In this document: positions 10,949 to 22,745 of the stretch, one piece after another | Layout of the letters: the number at the start of each line of letters is the position of its first letter | How positions within the stretch are numbered: position 1 is the first letter of the stretch | NCBI GenBank assembly: GCA_928212115.1 | Contig: CAKMRJ010005523.1 | Location: forward strand, 138,112,494 to 138,176,493 | Length of the DNA stretch: 64,000 nucleotides | Direction of reading: 5' to 3' | Origin: Lactuca virosa | Lineage: Eukaryota; Streptophyta; Magnoliopsida; Asterales; Asteraceae | Made by a program: the position numbers and the translations under genes | The notes under the pieces: model-generated | Told to the model about the DNA's origin: nothing | The model's input: the letters and a program-made list of their open reading frames with translations, nothing else | The model's database searches: none

Positions 10949-12764
10949 AATCACCCCAAGCTTAAACCTAACTTGTCCTCAAGTTAGAACAAGACTAAAA
11001 TGAGCTCGGGATGAGCTAAACTAAAAAGGAAAAAGAAAGGGTACCATAGAACTTGGTCAACATCAGTCAACATGGTCAGAATCAGTCTTTCATGGACCCT
11101 ACACATCTTCAAAATGTTCCCCGCTTCAGAGCCATAAACCACATTCTCAACCACTTGATAGCGAATAGATCACGACTGGATGTAATCGCAGTGTGCAAGA
11201 CAAAGGAAACAGAGGATGCGCCCAGTGGGGGCACTTTAAATCACCAATGTAGACGATAGTGCACGAAGGAAAGGCGCCTCTTCACACACTATGATTCCTA
11301 CATTTGTCAGGCTAAAGTGTATAGTACGAGATAGGGTTTTGCAGCGTGGCCTCCGGGCAAACATCCGGTTTTAGAGGCTTCTCCCTTGTACTGTCCTTTA
11401 TAGTTTACCGTCTCATCGTCAAGGCATTTTCTCACCAAAAATCAAAAAATAAAATAAAATAATAAAAATTCTACTTAACCTAAATCTAAACCTAACAGCT
11501 TAAATCTTCAATCTTGAACTTCTGTTATTTGGTCTTCAGCCTCTTTGTTGCTTGATATTCAGTCTTCTTAAATCTTCATTTTTTTTAGATAAAAAGTCTT
11601 GAACTTGGATTCTTCTTCTTCTTTTTGTGTTGCTCTTTTTCTTCATTTTTCTTCTTTGTTTTTGTTGCTTTTGTTTAATCTTCTTCGTTGTTTCTTTTTG
11701 TCTTCACTTTTCCAATTTCTTCAATTTTTTGTGTTTTCTTCTTGGAATGTCTAAGGAATTTCACCATGTAACATAGGATGGAGGCTAACATGAACACCTA
11801 ATGATCATTAACAATGTGCCAAGATCAACTAAAAAGGGTGGGATATGATTCAAAAATGGGTGTTACCAAAAAAACTTGGTCCCAAAAGATGTGAATTGGG
11901 GGACCCACTTCAAAGTTCATCAAGCACCTCAATGCAAGGTGTGATAAACAAAATCTATCTAAATATCTACTCTTGACCCCTAGAAAAATGATAACCTATC
12001 TTAAAAAGGTGGTGAGAATCTAGCTAAGTAAGGCTCGGACGAGACTCGAGAGTACTAAGGGGTACTCCCCCCCCCCAAAACGAAGATGCGTGTCTTCAAT
12101 GTCTTCAAAATACCTTACCGGGCTAATCTTTGCTCGCACACATCGGTTTGACCAACCACATCCCTCCGCACCTAGACCCAATCAAGCTACCTGCATCTGA
12201 CCCCCACACAAGCGGTCTCAAAATGGTCTGTGAAGCTCAAAACGTGTCCCATTTATCAAATACAAGGAATTCCATATCAAGACCCGAGACCAATCTATGA
12301 TTCAATACTTATGACTCGGAGCTCTGGTACCTGTAGGGATGAGAAGACAAGAGAGAACAAAATGCATGAACTTAAACTAGAATGCATCTAAAAAGTATGA
12401 AAATTAGAAAAGAAAGAAATAAAATATGCAATATTTTTGAACTTTTTATGCAATTTTTATGAATGTCCAAAATGACTTACTCTAAATGCAACAATATAGA
12501 ACCTAAATGCAATCAAAAATAAAATATAAGGAGTACCTCACCCCAAGCTTAAAATTAAGCATTGTCCTCAATGCTTAGGATGAGAGTAAGGAAGGATCGT
12601 ACCGGGATCAAGGTGGAGGAGGTCGGCGAGGACAGTACGAAAACAACACATGGGTCGTATAATGATGTGTGGGTGGAGTTCTTGGCCACCTAAATACACA
12701 TGGATGAAAGCTTGGTCGCGCAAAGGAAGCATATGAAATGGCTTGAAATTTTCTTATGAAGTGG
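10949..12764 (-). other. Athila-1 3' non-coding region, env not recognised
   Basis: This region sits between the fused pol frame and the 3' LTR, where Athila elements can carry an env-like gene. I found none. It has T/C-rich stretches (11540-11720), a C run at about 12067-12077, and a second polypurine-tract-like segment at 12538-12555 that repeats the one next to the LTR. Confidence 0.6.
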
Positions 12765-12900
12765 CATATTTGCGCGGGAACCCTCGCAAACATTGCGCGG
12801 GTACCCTCGCAAACATTGCGCGGGTGGGGGGCAGTCTCGCAAGCTTTGCGCGGGTAGGGTTGGGTCGCGCAAGGTTTACGCGGGTACCCGTGCAAGTTGC
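12765..12900. repeat. array of TTGCGCGGGTACCC palindromes
   Basis: Five imperfect units of about 25-30 bp alternate GCGCGGGTACCC-type halves with TCGCAA-type halves. The implied consensus TTGCGCGGGTACCCGCGCAA is a perfect palindrome. A close match, GCGCGGGTACCCGCGC, is also present once in the right LTR at about 33679-33694. The array is GC-rich inside an AT-rich element. Confidence 0.8.
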
Positions 12901-13095
12901 AGATTTTGACATTTTTTGCAATTTTTCACTCCACAAGCTCCGGTTTTCTTCCATACTTTACTAAGATCATTGCTAAACCTCAAGATGCTTATTTTTGACC
13001 AACTTCAAGCCTATAAACATCAAAACTTCAAGCGGAGATTATTTATTTACAATGCATTTATTTAGCGTCTTTGCCAAGACATAGCCCCGCTTCCG

Positions 13096-14330
13096 TCAAC
13101 CTTCGTAAATCGGAGTTTTCAATGTTACGTTGTCGAATTCTCCCATGTCAAAGCCTTCATAAAATGGTTTCAAATGGTGCCCATTCACTTTGAATATTTG
13201 ATTTGTTTCCAAACTCTTAATTTCAACCACACCGTGATTAAACAGTTTTATAACAATAAAAGGTCCATGCCATCGAGATTGTAATTTTCTCGGGAATATC
13301 TTTAAGCGTGAATGATAAAGAAGAACTTCTGGACCCGGAATAAAGTGTTTTTGGGTTATGTGCTTGTCATGAAATGCCTTTTTCTTCTCTTTGCATCTTT
13401 TGAACCTTTTAATTATCTTCTTCTTGACCACTTCCATCAATTGAGGACTCAATCTTTTTAGAGCCTCTCTCTTAGGCTTGCAATCATCTTCCATGAGAAT
13501 CTTGTGGATGCATACATTAGGGCTTATACTGGTTATTGGCTCAATCACATCAACCCGGTACAATGGAGAAACGTTGCTAGGGTACCTCATTGCTTCAAAG
13601 ATGTTGAAGTGAATGGTCTCTCCATCAAACTCCATAGTAATTTTCCCTTTGTGGACATAAATGATCGTGTGAACGGTATTCATGAAAGGTCTTCCATGGA
13701 GGATCATAGATGATTTGGAAGGAGTCTTCTCTTCAAGATCAATGACATAAAAATCCGCGGGAAAAACAAGGTGATTAACTTGTACTAACACATCCTCCAA
13801 CACTCCTCTTGGAGACACACTTGACTTGTCTGCTAATTGAATGATTACTCCGGTTTCTTCCAAAGGTCCAACATTGAGAGATTGAAAAACTGAGTATGGC
13901 ATCACATTGATCGAGGCTCCAAGGTCTAACATGGCACTTTCGACATGCAAATCACCAATGGTACAAGGGATAGCAAATATTCCTGAATCCTTGCATTTGG
14001 GAGGTAACTTCTTTTGGATAACCGCAGACACGTTTGCATTGACTTGAATATTTTCATTTGCCTTGAATTTCCTCTTCTTGGTGCACAAATCCTTGAGAAA
14101 TTTTGCATAACTTGGAATTTTCTTAATAGCATTCAATAGTGGAATGTTGATTTGGACCTTGCGGAAAGTTTCAAAGAATTCATTTTCTTCCTTGTTTTTC
14201 TTTGAAGCGGCTAACCGGGAAGGGAAGGGTGGTGGTATGACCAATGACTTGATGGTCTTGTTGGAAGATTCGGGTTGCTCAATATTTGTCACAACTGGGT
14301 CCTTTGGAGTAGGTACAACTTTCGAAGGTT
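13096..14330 (-). CDS. Athila-1 protease fused to integrase C-terminus
   Basis: This is an open frame of about 400 residues on the minus strand, continuing the gag-pol polyprotein. After a linker (PPFPSRLAASKKNKEENEF) comes a retroviral-type aspartic protease with the motif MLDLGASINVMP. DLG rather than DSG is common in this lineage. At about 13405 the frame passes from LSPQLMEVVKKK, normally just ahead of reverse transcriptase, straight into KKKAFHDKHI and SRWHGPFIVI, the integrase C-terminus. RT, RNase H and the integrase core are absent with no loss of frame. The product could at most process Gag. The frame enters from a frameshift near 14330, so a separate start is not evident. This is a non-autonomous derivative. 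Confidence 0.85.
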
Positions 14331-14528
14331 CACAATAATGACTTCATCTTCTTCTTCTCTTGAAACTCTTTTAGGGTTGTTTTCTCCAAGTGTTTTCCCA
14401 CTTCTTAAGTTTATTGCACTCACATCGGGGTTGTTCTCGGTTTGAGAAGGAAGTTTACCCCTTTGTTCCATCTTGTTGAGAGCGGTGGCCATGTCTCCAA
14501 TTTGTGCTTGAATGTTGGAGAAAGTGTT
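14331..14528 (-). pseudogene. Athila-1 gag C-terminal piece
   Basis: This is the minus-strand continuation of gag on the left side of the Tekay-1 insertion. Residues such as FSNIQAQIGDMATALNKME and INLRSGKTL are typical of the end of Athila-type Gag. It joins the right-hand gag piece exactly across the GTGTT duplication (14524-14528 / 30787-30791). A frameshift near 14330 separates it from the protease frame. Confidence 0.85.
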
Positions 14529-15408
14529 TGTAACATACACGCTTTGAAATCGTGTTATGTAATTTAAAAAGTTAATAATATTATGAAATATTATGTAAAA
14601 TTGAGTGTTGAGTTCTAACAGATAGTTTTTACTAGAAATAAAGTAAAACTATGTTTAGAATCACTCATAAAATATTGGAAGTCTTATGAGATTCCAATTA
14701 AAAGCCAAATAGTGAAATTTAGCGAAAATATAAAATTTGAAATAAGTAAAATTTTATTATTGAAAGTTGTAGATAATCTCGTTAGAAACATGTAGGCAAA
14801 AGCCTCGTCGAAATCTGAGTTATAACGAAGAAGTTATGACCAATCGAAGATCCGCGACAAAACCGGCACGGTGCCGAATGACGTAAAAAGTGAGTTATTG
14901 ATAAACTACTTTTTAGCCTTAGTGATCTAAATGAAAGTCGTAGTATTCGTTAAACCGAGAATTTTGAAAAAAAGAACGCCAAAATCTGACTTCGTATGAG
15001 GAAGTTATGATTTTTACAAGTTTCAGCTTAGCAGTAGACAGCTAAAAACTCGAATTTTAGATCGAGTAATTTTTAGCCAACACAACCTAAACGAGAATCG
15101 AAGGTCTCGTCATTAGCAGTACAACGGCAAAAAGTCTGACGAAAACGGACGTCGGATGAAGAAGTTATGAATTTTTAACGGATTTACCAGTCCCGGTCTA
15201 TTAAAAATAATAATATAAAAATAAAGTCAAAATTTTCCAATGAAGTCTAAACGAAAGTTGTAGAACATAATTTTCCCTACACGTTCATATAAAGAACGTC
15301 AAAAATGGAGCCCGTATGAGAAAGTTATGGATTTTACAAGATTGGGCACAATTTTCGAGAAAAATCGCATTAATAGTGCCAGCCACGTCACCCTCGCTCT
15401 GAGCTGGC

Positions 15409-15728
15409 CACGTGTCCGAAGCTGCTGCGTGGCACGTCCGAGAAGCGACGCGTGTCGCACAGGTGTCCGAAGCTGGTCACGTGATCTCGCATGCTTCCCT
15501 CGTGACCTGACCCACGTGTTGGCTCCTGATTCGACCGAGGGTGCGGTCCAATGAACTTCCGACGCGCATCGCTGCTGTTGCCCCGTGTCCGAGGTGCTGG
15601 CCCAATCCCGAAGCCGACACGTAGCCTCCTCGCATCCGAGCATCGCCGAAGTAGCCAGCTGGTCCGAGCCTCTCAGGCACGTGTCCCTCCCTCCTCGCTT
15701 CGGATCCAACCCTCGCTGCTATATATAA
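15409..15728 (+). promoter_or_regulatory. Tekay-1 LTR promoter: four G-boxes and TATA
   Basis: CACGTG occurs at 15409, 15478, 15513 and 15678, followed by TATATATAA at 15720-15728. The same arrangement is mostly kept in the other LTR (TATA near 29520). G-boxes are binding sites for bZIP and bHLH factors. Regulation by light or stress is possible but inferred. Confidence 0.65.
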
Positions 15729-16011
15729 TAGTGGCTGCGAACCCCTCCCGAGAAAAATGGGAAATTTGCCACTTTCACCCCCCTTTTCAATATTTTTACT
15801 ATCTCAACATCCCCCGAAGCCCCGATATCATTTTTATCACCCGAAACACGTCTCGAAATTCCCGAGAAGCACGAAAAATTTATCTTTTCGGTTTCGAAGC
15901 CCAACCCTCGCAGGGCCCGGTTTTCAAGAAAACTCCCGGTTTTCAACGAATAAAGTCATATTTAGAGCCGAAATGCTGCACAAATTATTATTTTGACCCG
16001 GTTATTTCAAG

Positions 16012-16703
16012 GTGAGTTTAATATATAGGAACAATTGTATGTTATGTATTATATGTGCTATGTGTTTTTCCATGTTATCATCTCGTGTTATTATTTCCGC
16101 TATTTTTATAGCAAGGGTGTACCTCTGACCACGAAGTGTATGACATAGGCATCACTTGGGTATTGGTATGAACCGTTGACCATGAAGTGTATGACATAGG
16201 CATCACTTTGGCTTCGGTAGTATTCTAAGATAAGGCTGAAAGCCTAAGTATTCTAGCAAAATAATATTCCTGAGTATCTTCCGTGTTATTTTTATTTGTT
16301 ATTCTTTTTAATAGCAAAAGAAATACCTTTGACCATGTGATCAGTGAAAGGACTTAGATTCATATTGGTACCGGTATGTAGCCTCTGGCCATGTAGAACA
16401 TGTCTCCGTAAGAGAATGATTTCTATTCTATGGTATTGGCAAAAGGTTAGACAGGGTTATAAGCCTGAAATCTACCAAAATGTTAATCCGAAGTTGTATG
16501 TCTTCTGTGCCATTTGGGCCAAAACTTTATTGATTATATATATCAAGTATGGAATTTGTTATGTCACATATGCCTTTGTTGTTCCTTGTTCCCCTTTGCT
16601 TCTGCCATATTGAAGTATATATATGGCATAACGTTATATTGTATCTATTATTGAACTCACTAAGCGTCACCGCTTACCCTCTCAATGTTTAACAAATTTG
16701 CAG
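16012..16703 (+). other. candidate intron inside Tekay-1 LTR
   Basis: The donor TTTCAAG/GTGAGT (16011/16012) is near-perfect consensus. The acceptor AACAAATTTGCAG ends at 16703 and is preceded by ACTCACTAAGC and GCTTAC, which look like branch sites. The identical 692-bp layout is kept in the second LTR (29814-30505). Splicing would shorten the transcript leader before the primer site. Confidence 0.55.
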
Positions 16704-16988
16704 GGAATAAGTAACCAGTATAGTCATATACTGTTGGAAGGTTTAGAATAGTTGTAATATTACTTTTGTATTTCGGTTTGTGTTTGCATAAAATTACAAT
16801 ATCCTGGGTAGTTATGTAAAACATTAAGACATAGTCGGTTTGTATCCAATCTTTTGTAATCACTTTATCAATGTAAGATATTGTTTTATAAATATGCATG
16901 TAGCATGTTTTGGAATAACTATATTGTCAAGTATGAAAGTTTGGGTCTTTTAGAAATATGAAAGTTTAGAAAGGGGTTCTTTCAATCA

Positions 16989-17000
16989 TGGTATCAGAGC
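16989..17000 (+). other. Tekay-1 primer-binding site (tRNA-iMet)
   Basis: TGGTATCAGAGC begins four nucleotides after the LTR end and is the usual initiator tRNA-Met primer site. Confidence 0.92.
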
Positions 17001-18148
17001 AGTGGTTTAAGTGAACTAAATTCCATGGATTGGTATTTAGACTTAAACTATTGGAAGTTCAATATATGAACTGGAATCATTGTAAATATATGGATACAAA
17101 CCATAGGAAATACTTAAGTGGGGTATTGGGTAGTGATAAACCCTAGTATTCTAAGATATTAAGTTACTTCAAAAATTTTAGTGAATTAGTTTATGTGAAC
17201 TAGGAATTTTGAGAATTTCTAGACTTAAACATGAATTGTTAAGTGAAGATGATACGATGTGTATCTGGTATACTTAGGTTGAATACCTAAATGGAAACAA
17301 GCACTAGAATATTAAGAGGAGATATGCCTTATATTCTAATATGTGCTAAATGATAAATGAATATAGCATACCATAGGTGGCTTGCCTTATTGCTATTATT
17401 TAAGAAAGTTTATGGTCTGTTGCCGACCTTGATTTAGAAGAGAAAATTTTATGTTTAGAATTCTAAGAATTTCTGTATTAGAATTTACATGACACTTTTC
17501 GAAGTGATAAAGAGACTTATGATAGTTGACATTGACAAGTTTATAAATAAACGATCGCGGGATATCGTAAAATAATAAATATAAAAGTGTTATCGTAAAT
17601 AGTGTATTAATACCAATAGAGTGGTATTATACATTTAAAGTATGCTTGATATATAATAACATCTTTGGAAGAAAGATGTGCGTTTGAAACACGTTTGGGT
17701 GAGATAAATGTGTTGGTACAAATCCATGAAGTTGTTCCACCGCTGTCCAGATTGAAGCGGTGATTGTTTATAGAATCGGAAGAACCGAAGCTGGTGATAA
17801 ATACTTCGACAGTATCGAAATTTATGTGGTACAAGATTTAGAAGAATTAAATGAAGATCAAAGGAAAGGCTAATTATGTTTTCAGACTCAATAGGCCAAG
17901 ACTTTGTGATGTAGTATGTAGTTCAAGTAGTAACATTATACAGGATGCTCAGACTTAGTATTTAATAATACTAAGTGATGATTCACTTCTATCACATCCT
18001 TATGAAAGTTCCATTGTGTGTTAAGCCGAATTTAACATACATGATTAGGATGGTGAATTAAGTCATTTAGTAATAAAAGGTTAAGTAACTTACTTGTTTA
18101 AGTAAGGTAGAGTACTTAGTTGAAGAAGATATACACTCATATTATTAT
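17001..18148 (+). other. Tekay-1 leader and decayed gag region, no gene
   Basis: This is AT-rich sequence with no frame longer than about 75 codons. Its position says it should hold the leader and gag start, but I could not recognise Gag residues. It is interrupted at 18148 by Copia-2. Confidence 0.55.
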
Positions 18149-18936
18149 TGATGGGTTTCGAGCAATACATCAATCCTATGGTGTACATGCAAACCCTAAT
18201 AGCTTTGGATCTAGTTTGTCTAATGAACATGCAATTGATAATACAAAGCCATGAACCCTAGATCTAATAAACTATAACTGAAATTAGGGTTTAGATCTTA
18301 CCTTTGATTGTTGTATAGCAATAACAATCAATCCTTGGCTTCAGAAAGCTTAGTGCCTCAAGTGTTGCACCTCTAATGGAGTCACAAACACCACTAAGCA
18401 ACTTGGATGAAGAGGGAGGAGAGAGGAGGCACCAAAAACGGATGGAAACCCTAAAGGAATAGTTCACCATGTTTTTGGGGCTTAAGGGTCCTTTATATAC
18501 ATGTAGGCTATTAGGGTTTACAACTAGGAAACCCTAATCTGACCGCTTAGGCCTTAAGCAATCCAATGGACCATTCCAGAAGGCCCTTGGACGATTTCTT
18601 TATGGACCTCCATATAGAATTCGTCCATTGCCATCTAATGAATCCAAAGCCCAACTTTGTAACTATCTTATAATTACAATATTTGTCCCCTTAATTTAAT
18701 TAATCTCTTTTAGCCACAAAATTAATTCTTAATTAATTCTTGACTAATATTAATTAAACTATATGATTTCTCCTTTAATATATTATTCTCATAATATATT
18801 AATAAATCATAATTAAACCTTTCTTTCCTTAATTCATCCTACATATTCCTATGGTGAAGGCAACCCAAAAGGACCATGCTCATAATCGGGTCAAGTACAT
18901 ACCAAAATAGTTATGGACTTAGACACTAATCCAACA
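18149..18936 (-). mobile_element. Copia-2 3' LTR
   Basis: In plus orientation it begins TGATGGGTTTCG and ends ATCCAACA. The minus strand carries a TATA box (TATATAAAG, about 18491-18499). About a dozen differences from the other LTR are visible over 788 bp. The polypurine tract lies at 18937-18954. Confidence 0.93.
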
Positions 18937-18954
18937 GTCTCCCACTTGGATAAG

Positions 18955-21900
18955 TCTAATAACTATTCTGCATAACTTCAGAACCTGATCAGCAATCGTA
19001 GCTTTCAAAAGCCGCTGTCAACTCTGATCTTATCAGATATGCGTGTCCTTTAGATAAGGGATCATATATTCCTCCATTCTCAAGATATCGTATAGACGCG
19101 AGACATGGATTTAAATCATTCTCCCTGTCTACGTACTATTTCCCGACATCTGATTTATAACGACTGACAACAGACTACAATTGAACACATCAACTTAGTC
19201 CCGGCTTGGCCAAGCGCTTAGGGTGTCATCACTAAATCATCGAGGGGCCCACATATATCGCTTTTATCCCACTTTGGATAAAAGGAATGGATAAACTTTG
19301 ACTCAAATGCTTGCTTGCACCTACTGATCGAATCACACACAATAATAAGTTTTATAACACCAAGTTACTGGTGCGTTTACTTATCATCAATGTGCAACCG
19401 ACCAGCAAATAACAACTCACACGTCTCGGTTTCAAGAATATACAATGTGATCGTCTCACTAATCACCCGTGATAACCCATGAAGTGATTCAAGTGAGCGT
19501 GGGTTTAATCCAATACTTTAATCTTATCAAAGCACTTATGAACTCTGCAGCAAACTTGTGCTATGTCTAAACACTTTAGACAATCTACAGACAAATTCAT
19601 GACAGTCTTCGTTCATACCTACTTCCAACGTATGACTGACTGTGGAGGTTCGAATAACCCAGTTATTCTGGAAGTCAAAACATGCAAAGTGAAGCGCAAT
19701 AATAATATTAATCCTATATGCCCCCAAAACTTTTGAGCGTAAATAAAACACTTTTATTTAAACACCATATTGATTACTCATTATTCATTTTCTTACTGTT
19801 TCAGAAAATCAACTTATTACTCGAATTATAACCACAATTGTCCCATGCTCCAAGCATGCACACTTTGGTTTCCTATGGTCCATACTTTGTGAAATAGATC
19901 AATTGAAAAACTTTTCCAATGAAACTCATTTCACAATCCCCTAATCTTTATTAGTATAAGAATACCAAATTCTTGCCACTTTTAGAATATGTCAGATTCT
20001 AACATTTTATGCAATGAATCTTTCGTAATGTCATAGCACAAAAGTCACCAAGACCTGGCTAATGAAATTACAAGGTATTCTATCGGAAATTGTTACAAGA
20101 CAATTCCATAGACGTGAAGTCTCACATTCAAAGTACATTCCTTTGAACATCCTTCTCGCATAAAAGTTTCTAATCTAGACATATTTCTTAATATCCAACT
20201 CCCATTAATGGAAACATTTCCATATTTGCCATATGACAACTCATCCTTAATAGAATCTTATCTATTCATAATAATGTCAGTATTATACTTCCAACTACTC
20301 ACAAGCGACAAATCCTCAGTGAACCTCAGATTGTCCTTTGATAGTTGTTTAATTAGTTTAGTCAAAACCGATTCTAGTCCTTTTTCCCTCTTAATGCCCT
20401 AGGCATTTGGAAAATTTTAGAATGGTCAAATATTATAGCATATGCAATCGATCCTATACCCGAAGCATATTGGACACGATGCATAATGTCTCACATAAAG
20501 ACGTGATACTTTATCAGCCTTCTGCCATAATATTTTATGTGCCCTGTTCCCACAATTCGAACTATGAAGAGGGATGCCGTAATCATAATCGAATTTTGAG
20601 AATGCACTATTTATCCTTGACTAAATTTATTAACGTTTCTCGATCTAAGCTTTAGAATTTTGAAACGAAGTATAATATTCTCTTCCTTAATTATAGCAAA
20701 ACAACTTTTCAACCCTTGCAACTTTGCAAAGTGAATCTTTGTTTTCTATAATTACTATTGCTAACTTGCAATACTTACCATAATAATCATGCTCCCACTA
20801 ACATGATGATTATTTTCTTACCAGCATAACACTTATGCTCCCACTAGCTTTGACATGTATTTTAGAAAACAATTGAACTTCCAGAAAACAATGCTTATTG
20901 AATTCCTTAAGTTCATATTTCTAATACCTAATGCTTTGATAAGCCTTTATCTAAGCTTTTTAAGCTCATACACCTTTGCCTTAGATAGCTCACATGTGTG
21001 TCTAAACAATTCAGAAGTTATGTTACTAAGTCCCAAATGTTCAGACCAATTGCCAAATCTCACAATTCAAACTATGAAAAGCGATGCCGTAATCATAATC
21101 GAATTTAAGAATACAATTTTCACAATTGCTATCTTCTTAAAATCTCTTTTAGTGAAAGCATTCCCTCACAATCATTTTCATGAAGGGGACACTTAGATTT
21201 TAAGATGTATGTGTTCCTATCCATGTGAATTTGTCAAAAACGAAAGTTTGTGACAAATCCAAAACCATATGGACTGAACTCGTTCAATCTTGATTTTTTT
21301 TGCCTCATGGTAACACGAGTGCCCACCATGTCTTCCAAGTGGTTCAGCAACTCACCCTTACATATCAATGTACTTTACATTGATCAAGGTGCTTTGTCTT
21401 TATGCATTCAAATGAGAACTCATAGAACTCACATACATATTTAGCTTAATTGGAATGACACAGAAACAAAATAATGTCAACACAATTGGTTATAAGCCTC
21501 AAGTCGTGCGCTAGTGATGATTAACTAGGTTTACTCTTGATTTGTTCTTGAAACTTTTCAAGATCATTAAGACTCCCACTGACTCCTTGACATACAAGGT
21601 TCTCTTGTCAAGAAACATTTCTTGACAAACAAATATTCAAGAGTTAGTGTAGCCTTTTGTCAAGTTTAACACTTCACACAATTGGTCCTGGTTGGTCTTT
21701 GTCTTATCCAAGACATCACAACTTACCAATTTCAAATGTGCAAGAATAAGAAAACTTTTCCAAATTCCACATTTGTCAAGTGTTATAAACCTACTTAAGA
21801 CTTGTAAGACTTGATTTTGGAACGAAGTATGATTGACTTCTTGATTTAACCATTTCTACAATTCTCGATTCCTCTTCTTAGACATGCAATTTGCACTAAG

Positions 21901-22560
21901 ACTCACTTAGAGGATCAATTGAGACATGGCTCTTAATCATTAAGACCTATCATAAAACACAATAAAAGTTACTCTCCCTTCTTCTTAGAATAGAGAAACT
22001 TTTATCTTTCTGCCTACTAGATTCTTCTTATTCGTTCTGCTATTGATTGAAACTCTTCCAATCAACTCAAAATTATACTCAATCTTATAAGTATAACCAT
22101 ATTTACTAAACTTTAGTAAATCATGACGAATATCTTTATTACTCTTGTGGTGGATTTGATCGACGCACAACCTAGTGTACTCGATATCTTAGTCCTTCAC
22201 TTGACACTTTGTCAAGGAATTAGTCTAATTTTCAAATATGAAGTTTCTCATTCATCACACAATGCAGGTTGCATGATTCCAAGTTTCTGTCCAATTAAAA
22301 CTTGGGTGATGAGAAACTCTCCCTATATGGTAAATTCTCGACATTTCCACAAATAACACAATTAAGAATCAAATCCATTATTGCTAATAGATGAAACATT
22401 CAAAACATCGATTTTCATACATGCCATTGCAAGGATAAATAAATAAGACAAAAACAAATTTTATTTTATTGCGGAAAAACTTTGTCCTTACAATGCAATT
22501 CAACTGAAAAACTATGTTATTACATATTTCTTAGAAATCTACCCTAACTCTAAAGTAGCA
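18955..22560 (-). other. Copia-2 internal non-coding region, pol missing or unrecognisable
   Basis: The first 850 bp match, by eye and inverted, the 3' UTR of Copia-3 (57961-58796). The rest is AT-rich, with no frame above about 113 codons and no copia RT, RNase H or integrase motifs. Inverted GCTAGTGGGAGCA-like pieces at about 20786 and 20838 recall the RT region of Copia-3. A segment of about 50 bp is duplicated at about 20550 and 21060. Confidence 0.55.
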
Positions 22561-22660
22561 GCTCAAAAATCCGATCTTTGAATCCTTGCGATCGAAATCC
22601 ATCTCTTCGTCATCAGATTCAGCATGCTTCTTCCTTAAGTTTCCTTTCTTTTCTTCGATC

Positions 22661-22745
22661 CTGCAAAACATCAAAATGTAATCTTATCACATCATGTATT
22701 AAGAACCAAAAATAGGAACTCATAGAGTTAGTTAATGGATTTTAC
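22661..22745 (-). other. candidate 85-nt intron in Copia-2 gag
   Basis: On the minus strand CTACTTCAG/GTAAAATCC opens and TGTTTTGCAG/GATCG closes an AT-rich 85-nt segment. Removing it joins a Ser/Thr stretch to a basic stretch (SKKRK) in a plausible Gag tail. It could instead be a small insertion. Confidence 0.45.

Larger units (their letters stand above)
14529..16984 (+). mobile_element. Tekay-1 5' LTR
   Basis: It starts TGTAACATACACG and ends GGGGTTCTTTCA. In the first 800 bp, a unit of about 160-172 bp ending in GAAGTTATG recurs four times (near 14829, 15001, 15161, 15321). A GC-rich block with four CACGTG boxes precedes a TATA box. In the R-U5 part, GAAGTGTATGACATAGGCAT occurs twice (16133 and 16181). 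A strong splice donor and acceptor pair lies inside the LTR. Confidence 0.92.

Noticed and set aside
15551..16015. Frame of 154 codons inside the Tekay-1 LTR (also 29343-29753)
   Set aside because: It lies in the GC-rich promoter and R region of the LTR, overlaps opposite-strand frames, and matches no domain.
21985..22170. Short frames of 60-113 codons across 19500-22400
   Set aside because: They are on both strands, AT-rich, with no start context or similarity I recognise; they lie in the non-coding interior of Copia-2.
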